A stretch of 64,000 nucleotides of DNA from Deltaproteobacteria bacterium. GTDB lineage: Bacteria > Desulfobacterota > Desulfuromonadia > Geobacterales > Geobacteraceae. The stretch is taken from contig JAJZUQ010000003.1 in NCBI GenBank assembly GCA_021848385.1, positions 1 through 64,000 of the forward strand, written 5' to 3'. Below the pieces are notes generated by a model, which worked only from the letters and a program-made list of their open reading frames with translations, ran no database searches and had not been told where the DNA came from. Position numbers and translations under genes: made by a program. Below, piece by piece: positions 60,067 to 64,000 of the stretch; within the stretch, counting starts at the first letter, position 1; every line of letters begins with the position of its first letter.

Positions 60067-60307
60067 GGCACACCCCTTGGCTGGATTTACCCGGCATATT
60101 AGCCCATCTCCGGCCGCTCTTCAAGGGGAATAACCGCCGATCTGCGGCCTGCCGGCCGTGCAGAAAAATTTAACTATCTTAATGGGTTAACGGTTGCGCC
60201 GGGGGGTAAATCTGCTAGACTTGGGGCAAAAGAAAGGAGGTTCATCAGACGATTGTGCAACCGGCCGGGATCATCCAGGTCTCAACCTTAACCAAAGGGG
60301 TGTCCGT

Positions 60308-60481
60308 ATGATGAAGAACGAAGCTGAAGTGATCGAAACCCTGGCAAATGAGATGGAAGTGGTACTGGAAACCGACTATGAGAAGAAGGATATGAAGGAG
60401 AAGCGGGCGGTGACGAAATCGGCAATGTACGACGGCTCCAAAAAACTGAAACACAGCATTCCCAAGGGGAAACGGGTTTAG
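60308..60481 (+). CDS. Small Lys/Glu-rich hypothetical protein
   Basis: 57 aa from the ATG at 60308 (AAAGGGGTGTCCGT upstream; a second ATG follows immediately). It has an acidic N-terminal half (IETLANEMEVVLETDYEKK) and a basic C-terminal half ending KLKHSIPKGKRV. There is no signal or membrane segment. A TTGCGC-16-TAGACT promoter-like pair lies at 60194-60221. A good terminator at 60530-60568 supports a real transcript. I do not recognise the family. Confidence 0.65.
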   Translation: MMKNEAEVIETLANEMEVVLETDYEKKDMKEKRAVTKSAMYDGSKKLKHSIPKGKRV

Positions 60482-60529
60482 GCGTATCCGCAGCCTAATC
60501 TCCAGGGACGGAGAAGCACATACAAAAAG

Positions 60530-60568
60530 GGGGGGAGAAATTGCGGTTTCTCCACCCCTTGATTTTTT
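60530..60568 (+). terminator. Terminator after the 57-aa gene
   Basis: GGAGAAA (60534-60540) pairs with TTTCTCC (60547-60553), extended by GGGG/CCCC past one bulged A, then TTGATTTTTT. Confidence 0.85.
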
Positions 60569-60628
60569 GCCGGGGGCTCTTATCTTGTTACCGGAGTTGA
60601 AAATCATGCACGCAGGAGGTAACAAACC

Positions 60629-61072
60629 ATGGCAATCGTCAAGTACAATCCGTTTCGCGATCTGAGGACCATGCAGGATCAGATGAGCCGTCTGCTCGAC
60701 CAGGCCTGGAGCCGGGAGAGCGGCGAGGAACTGCGGGAAGGGCTCTGGCAGCCGGCAGTGGATATCTATGAAGATGAGACGTCGGTGGTCATCAAGGCCG
60801 AGGTGCCGGGGATCGACCAGAACGACATCGAGGTGCGGATCGAGGACAACACCCTCACGCTGCGGGGCGAGCGGAAGCATGACACGACCATCCAGAAGGA
60901 GAACTACCACCGGGTGGAACGGTACTACGGCTCGTTCCAGCGCAGCTTCTCCCTCCCCCACACCATCGACCAGGGAAATGTCCAGGCCACCTGCGAGAAG
61001 GGGATACTGACCGTGACGCTGCCGAAAAGGGAAGAGACGAAGCCGAAGCAGATCAAGGTCGAAGTCAAATAG
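60629..61072 (+). CDS. Small heat-shock protein (Hsp20/alpha-crystallin)
   Basis: 147 aa, typical sHSP length. The N-terminus MAIVKYNPFRDLRTMQDQM is followed by the alpha-crystallin domain (about 42-135): WQPAVDIYEDETSVVIKAEV, PGIDQNDIEVRIEDNTL, GSFQRSFSLP, CEKGILTVTLPK (the conserved GILTVTLPK), and a C-terminal KQIKVEVK in place of the usual I-x-I. It is an ATP-independent holdase. The ATG has a strong AGGAGGT 8 nt upstream. Confidence 0.94.
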   Translation: MAIVKYNPFRDLRTMQDQMSRLLDQAWSRESGEELREGLWQPAVDIYEDETSVVIKAEVPGIDQNDIEVRIEDNTLTLRGERKHDTTIQKENYHRVERYYGSFQRSFSLPHTIDQGNVQATCEKGILTVTLPKREETKPKQIKVEVK

Positions 61073-61121
61073 AAACGCGGCTTTTCCGCAATCTCCGCGT
61101 TGCTCTGCGGGATTCCTTGTG

Positions 61122-61312
61122 CGACGTAGCTCTGCTACGCCTCCGCGTCATCCCTTGAGCGCCTTGACCTTGCGAAAAATCCACGTTTTCAGCTGATGCA
61201 AAGAGAAAAGAAGGGGACAGATCACATCCGCCCCCTTCTTTGTTCGCGTTCAAAAATGTCCAGATGCAAGGCGGCAAGGAGAAGGTGACGGAGGCGTAGC
61301 AGCGCTACGTCG
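61122..61312. repeat. Inverted repeat around the hsp20 terminator
   Basis: CGACGTAGC..GCTACGCCTCCG on the left (61122-61166) and its complement GGAGGCGTAGCAGCGCTACG on the right (61267-61312). Between them AAGAAGGGG (61208-61216) pairs with CCCCTTCTT (61232-61240), followed by TTG, probably the terminator of hsp20. There is no gene in 61073-61363. Confidence 0.75.
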
Positions 61313-61363
61313 AGGAGCCGCCGACGCGCCAACGCTGCAGATGGGCGTTTTTCAACGTGAACA

Positions 61364-62164
61364 CTACTCGTTCATGCTGCCGGTCCGGTATCCTTGTAGA
61401 TCCACCGCCACATAGGTGAAGCCGGCCCCTTTGATGGCTGTCACCACCTCTCGACGCAGGGGCGGGTCGAGCAGCCGCTCGATCTCTTCCTCCCCCAGTT
61501 CGATCCGGGCGGTTTCCCCGTGGAATCTGACCCGGTAGGTCCGGAATCCTTTCCCCTTCAGGAATTCCTCGCAGGCTTCCACCATCCGGAGCCGTTTCGG
61601 CGTGATCTCCACCCCGTAGGGAAAGCGGCTGGCGAGGCAGGCGTAGGGCTGCTTGTCCCAGGTGGGGAGCTTCAGTCCCCGGGAGAGTCGCCGGATGTCC
61701 TCTTTGGAAAGCCCCGCCTCCAGGAGCGGGCTCCGGACGTTCAACTCCCCCAGTGCCTGGCGCCCCGGCCGGTAGTCCCCCAGATCGTCGGTGTTGCTCC
61801 CGTCCACGATGACGGCGAAGCCGAGTTCTTTTGCCCGGTCAATGCAGAGCTGGAACAGCTCCTTCTTGCAGTGGTAGCAGCGGTCCCTGGGGTTACCGGC
61901 AAAACCGGGGATCTCCAGTTCATTGGATTCCACCACGATCTGCCGGGCGCCGATCTGTCGGGCCAGGTCAGTGGCCGCCCGGAATTCCGACTCCGGGTAG
62001 GTGGGGGAGGTGGCGGTGATGGCTGCTGCCCGGTCGCCCAGGAGGTCATGAGCGACCTTGAGGAGGAACGTGGAGTCCACCCCGCCGGAAAAAGCGACCA
62101 GCACCGACCCCATCTCCGTAAGAATTTCCTTCAGCCGTTCATATTTGTCGTGTAGTTCGTCCAT
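61364..62164 (-). CDS. larE: LarE-type ATP-dependent sulfur transferase
   Basis: 266 aa PP-loop protein: SGGVDSTFLLKVAHDLL (P-loop, residues about 26-42), RDRCYHCKKELF, IVDGSNTDDLGDYRPG and YACLASRFPYG, whose Cys is the sulfur donor in sacrificial LarE enzymes. LarE sulfurises the pyridinium cofactor of nickel-pincer enzymes. LarA, B and C are not in the window, so this assignment rests on family signatures (TIGR00268). The additional CYHC pair might hold an Fe-S cluster as in the three-cysteine LarE group. Confidence 0.85.
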   Translation of the reverse strand: MDELHDKYERLKEILTEMGSVLVAFSGGVDSTFLLKVAHDLLGDRAAAITATSPTYPESEFRAATDLARQIGARQIVVESNELEIPGFAGNPRDRCYHCKKELFQLCIDRAKELGFAVIVDGSNTDDLGDYRPGRQALGELNVRSPLLEAGLSKEDIRRLSRGLKLPTWDKQPYACLASRFPYGVEITPKRLRMVEACEEFLKGKGFRTYRVRFHGETARIELGEEEIERLLDPPLRREVVTAIKGAGFTYVAVDLQGYRTGSMNE

Positions 62165-62174
62165 TAATTAAAAA

Positions 62175-62408
62175 CCTCGACGCAGAGACGCCAAGGCGCA
62201 GAGAAAAACGAAAAAACTGAGCCTCTTGCAAAAGTCTCTGATTGATCAAATAAGTGCTCGTCATAACCCCCCTTGAATCCCCCCTTAGATAAGGGGGGAA
62301 GCGAGCGAAGCGAAGCAGGGGGTTACAGATTTTGCAGTTTTTGTCTTTTGAAGAAGCTCAACTAATACGATAAAAGTCTTTTCGCGTCTTTGCGCCTTTG
62401 CGTCGCTC
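62175..62408. repeat. CGCAGAG/CGCAAAG inverted repeats with nested palindrome
   Basis: CGACGCAGAGACGCC..CGCAGAG (left, 62178-62203) mirrors CGCGTCTTTGCGCCTTTGCG (right, 62383-62402), like the arms around the GxxExxY gene but enclosing no gene. Inside, TAACCCCC (62264) and GGGGGTTA (62318) flank CCCCCCTTA-GA-TAAGGGGGG (62279-62298). Confidence 0.7.
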
Positions 62409-62418
62409 AGATTCTGGA

Positions 62419-63342
62419 TTAGTCGAAAACGCCGGTGGAGAGGTATCTCTCCCCTGTATCGCAGAGGATTGTCACCACGTTCTTTCCCGGCCCGAGCCGT
62501 CTGGCCAGCTGAAGGGCGGCGAAGACGTTGGCACCGGACGATATACCAACCAGAAGCCCTTCTTGCCGGGCGATGAGGCTGGTGGTGGTATAGGCGTCTG
62601 CGTCGCTTACCCGTATCACCTCGCTGTAGACAGTGCGGTTCAGGACATCGGGAATGAAGCCGGAGCCGATTCCCTGGATCTTGTGGTTGCCCGGCGCACC
62701 GCCGGAGAGGACGGACGAGCTTGCCGGTTCGACGGCAGCGATGATGATCGCCGGGTTATGCAACTTCACGACCTCTCCCACTCCGGTGAGGGTGCCGCCG
62801 GTGCCGACTCCGGCGACGAATCCGTCGATGGTCTGGCCGTTGAGGGCGGAGACGATCTCCGGGCCGGTGGTCCGCCGGTGTGCCTCGGGATTGGCGGGAT
62901 TCGTGAACTGCTGCATCATCAGGTAGCCGTGGGTAGAAACCAGCTCTTCCGCCTTCAGGACGGCGCCGCGCATCCCTTGTGCGCCGGGGGTGAGGATCAG
63001 TTCGGCGCCATAGGCTGCCAGCAGCCGCCGCCGTTCGACCGACATGGACTCGGGCATGGTGAGAACCAGCTTGTACCCCTTGATCGCGCAGATCATGGAG
63101 AGACCGATGCCGGTGTTGCCACTGGTCGGTTCCACGACGGTGGCTCCCGGCCTGAGCCGGCCGTCCTTTTCCGCTGCCTCTATCATCGCGAGGCTTATCC
63201 TGTCCTTGACGCTGCCACCGGGGTTGAAAAACTCCGCCTTGCCGTAAACTGCAGCGGATTCAGGTTCTTCCAGATGGACAAGGCGCAAAAGCGGAGTGTT
63301 GCCTATTTGCTCAATGGTGGTTTGGCTGGTAAAAAGGGGCAT
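62419..63342 (-). CDS. cysK: Cysteine synthase (O-acetylserine sulfhydrylase)
   Basis: About 307 aa from the ATG at 63342 (AAGGA 7 nt upstream; an ATG at 63360 forms an ATGA overlap with the rrf2 stop but has no ribosome-binding site). PLP-binding NPGGSVKDR with the Schiff-base Lys near residue 44, the substrate-binding PTSGNTGIGL, PLP phosphate-binding GVGTGGTLTG, and GISSGANV at the end. It makes cysteine from O-acetylserine and sulfide. It follows an Rrf2 regulator, as in CymR-like systems. Confidence 0.95.
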   Translation of the reverse strand: MPLFTSQTTIEQIGNTPLLRLVHLEEPESAAVYGKAEFFNPGGSVKDRISLAMIEAAEKDGRLRPGATVVEPTSGNTGIGLSMICAIKGYKLVLTMPESMSVERRRLLAAYGAELILTPGAQGMRGAVLKAEELVSTHGYLMMQQFTNPANPEAHRRTTGPEIVSALNGQTIDGFVAGVGTGGTLTGVGEVVKLHNPAIIIAAVEPASSSVLSGGAPGNHKIQGIGSGFIPDVLNRTVYSEVIRVSDADAYTTTSLIARQEGLLVGISSGANVFAALQLARRLGPGKNVVTILCDTGERYLSTGVFD

Positions 63343-63356
63343 GTGCATTCCTTGCG

Positions 63357-63824
63357 TCATATGTAGTAGACGAAGCGGTGGTCCTGTTCCTTCTTGACTC
63401 CCAAGGACTGCCCCCGGTCACAGAGGTCCTTCAGGGTCAGTTTTCCCAGATAGTCGTTGAGCAGCGCGCTAGCTTCATCCCATACGATCTGGGTTACGCA
63501 GTGGCCGCTGAAGGTGCAGCTCTCTTTCTTTTTTTTCTTGCTGGAGGCGCATTCCACCAGCATCACATCCCCTTCGGTCGACTGGATAATCTCCTGGACC
63601 GTTATCAGCTCCGGACTGCGGGACAGATAGTACCCCCCCTGTGGGCCCCGTTTGCTTTTCAGGATGCCGTTCTTCTTGAGACTCTGAAATATCTGTTCCA
63701 GGTAGCGGGGGGATATTTCCTGGCGGCGGGAAATGTCCTGGATCTGGGTAGGTGACATGCCGGAATTGTAGGCAATGTCAAAGAGGGCACGCAGCCCGTA
63801 CCTGCTTTTGGTCGATAGTCGCAT
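63357..63824 (-). CDS. Rrf2-family transcriptional regulator
   Basis: 155 aa: MRLSTKSRYGLRALFDIAYN start, winged HTH (QIQDISRRQEISPRYLEQIF, SKRGPQGGYYLSR wing). Three Cys are present in VECASS, ESCTFSGHC, comparable to IscR/CymR, so it may bind an Fe-S cluster or sense cysteine status. It overlaps the nearest cysK frame, and its probable target is cysK. The AT-rich 63825-64000 region upstream contains its promoter, though no element is clear enough to mark. Confidence 0.9.
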   Translation of the reverse strand: MRLSTKSRYGLRALFDIAYNSGMSPTQIQDISRRQEISPRYLEQIFQSLKKNGILKSKRGPQGGYYLSRSPELITVQEIIQSTEGDVMLVECASSKKKKKESCTFSGHCVTQIVWDEASALLNDYLGKLTLKDLCDRGQSLGVKKEQDHRFVYYI

Positions 63825-64000
63825 GGGTGTACCTCGTAGATAAGTTGCCGTCCAATTTACAATACTTTATTTATATTATCAACAAAATGGCGTCTGCGGC
63901 CCGGCTATTTACTACAACTATATCGTACTATCCGTTTTTGCGCTGCACCAACTCTTGTGATAGTATTTACATGCCCGGCAATTTCCGCGGCAATTTTTTG

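Overview
The window is ~60% GC chromosomal DNA that looks like a Geobacter-type bacterium (Geobacteraceae, Desulfuromonadales). This rests on several multiheme c-type cytochromes including a triheme c7-like protein, a TCA/pyruvate dehydrogenase supercluster with an Aquifex-type aconitase, c-di-GMP signalling genes, sigma-54 regulation, a SelW-like selenoprotein candidate and metal/arsenic efflux genes. I cannot name the species from sequence alone.

Layout. 1-126: 3' tail (domains V-VI) of a group IIC intron. 225-17295 (+): central-carbon block: sucA, sucB, a Sel1-repeat secreted protein, lpd, a GxxExxY gene inside terminal inverted repeats, aconitase, a membrane GGDEF enzyme, pdhA-pdhB-pdhC, lipB and a LonB-like protease. 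17395-29439: a REC-PilZ regulator, a BioD/DRTGG ATPase, small cytochrome c, glycosyltransferase, AcpH, 12-heme and 5-heme cytochromes, a split ChrA pair, YkgJ, a cytidylate-kinase-like protein and a MuiA-like protein. 29709-35518: ferritin-like protein, rhomboid protease, LolA-like protein, triheme cytochrome, YfdX-like protein, a decayed methyltransferase and a small periplasmic protein.

35600-40881 (all -): an accessory metal-cofactor locus resembling the Desulfovibrio 'orange protein' (ORP) cluster: two NifX/ORP-family proteins, UPF0251/DUF134 regulator, IscU-type scaffold, SAM methyltransferase, sigma-54 activator with a Cys-rich PAS domain, Mrp ATPase and, last, a SelW-like gene with an in-frame TGA at the redox position followed by a SECIS-like hairpin. 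A near-consensus -24/-12 promoter precedes the first NifX/Mrp pair. This is the most interesting region. 41125-55172 (-): PAS-HD-GYP, a Cys-rich/OsmC fusion, an RND-MFP-TolC efflux operon, CcdA and thioredoxins, an ArsP-type permease with ArsR, a thioredoxin-DsbD fusion, and acr3-arsC with a second ArsR. Both ArsR genes have recognisable operators, and one operator pair links arsR2 to arsC-acr3.

55359-63824: alanine-rich lipoprotein, L,D-transpeptidase, polA with a 57-codon DUF4177-like gene upstream, a small Lys-rich protein, Hsp20, LarE, CysK and an Rrf2 regulator. Palindromic dispersed repeats run through the whole window. Three have apparently landed in frame inside sucB, lpd and polA, enlarging linkers without breaking the proteins. 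No tRNA, rRNA or CRISPR array was seen.
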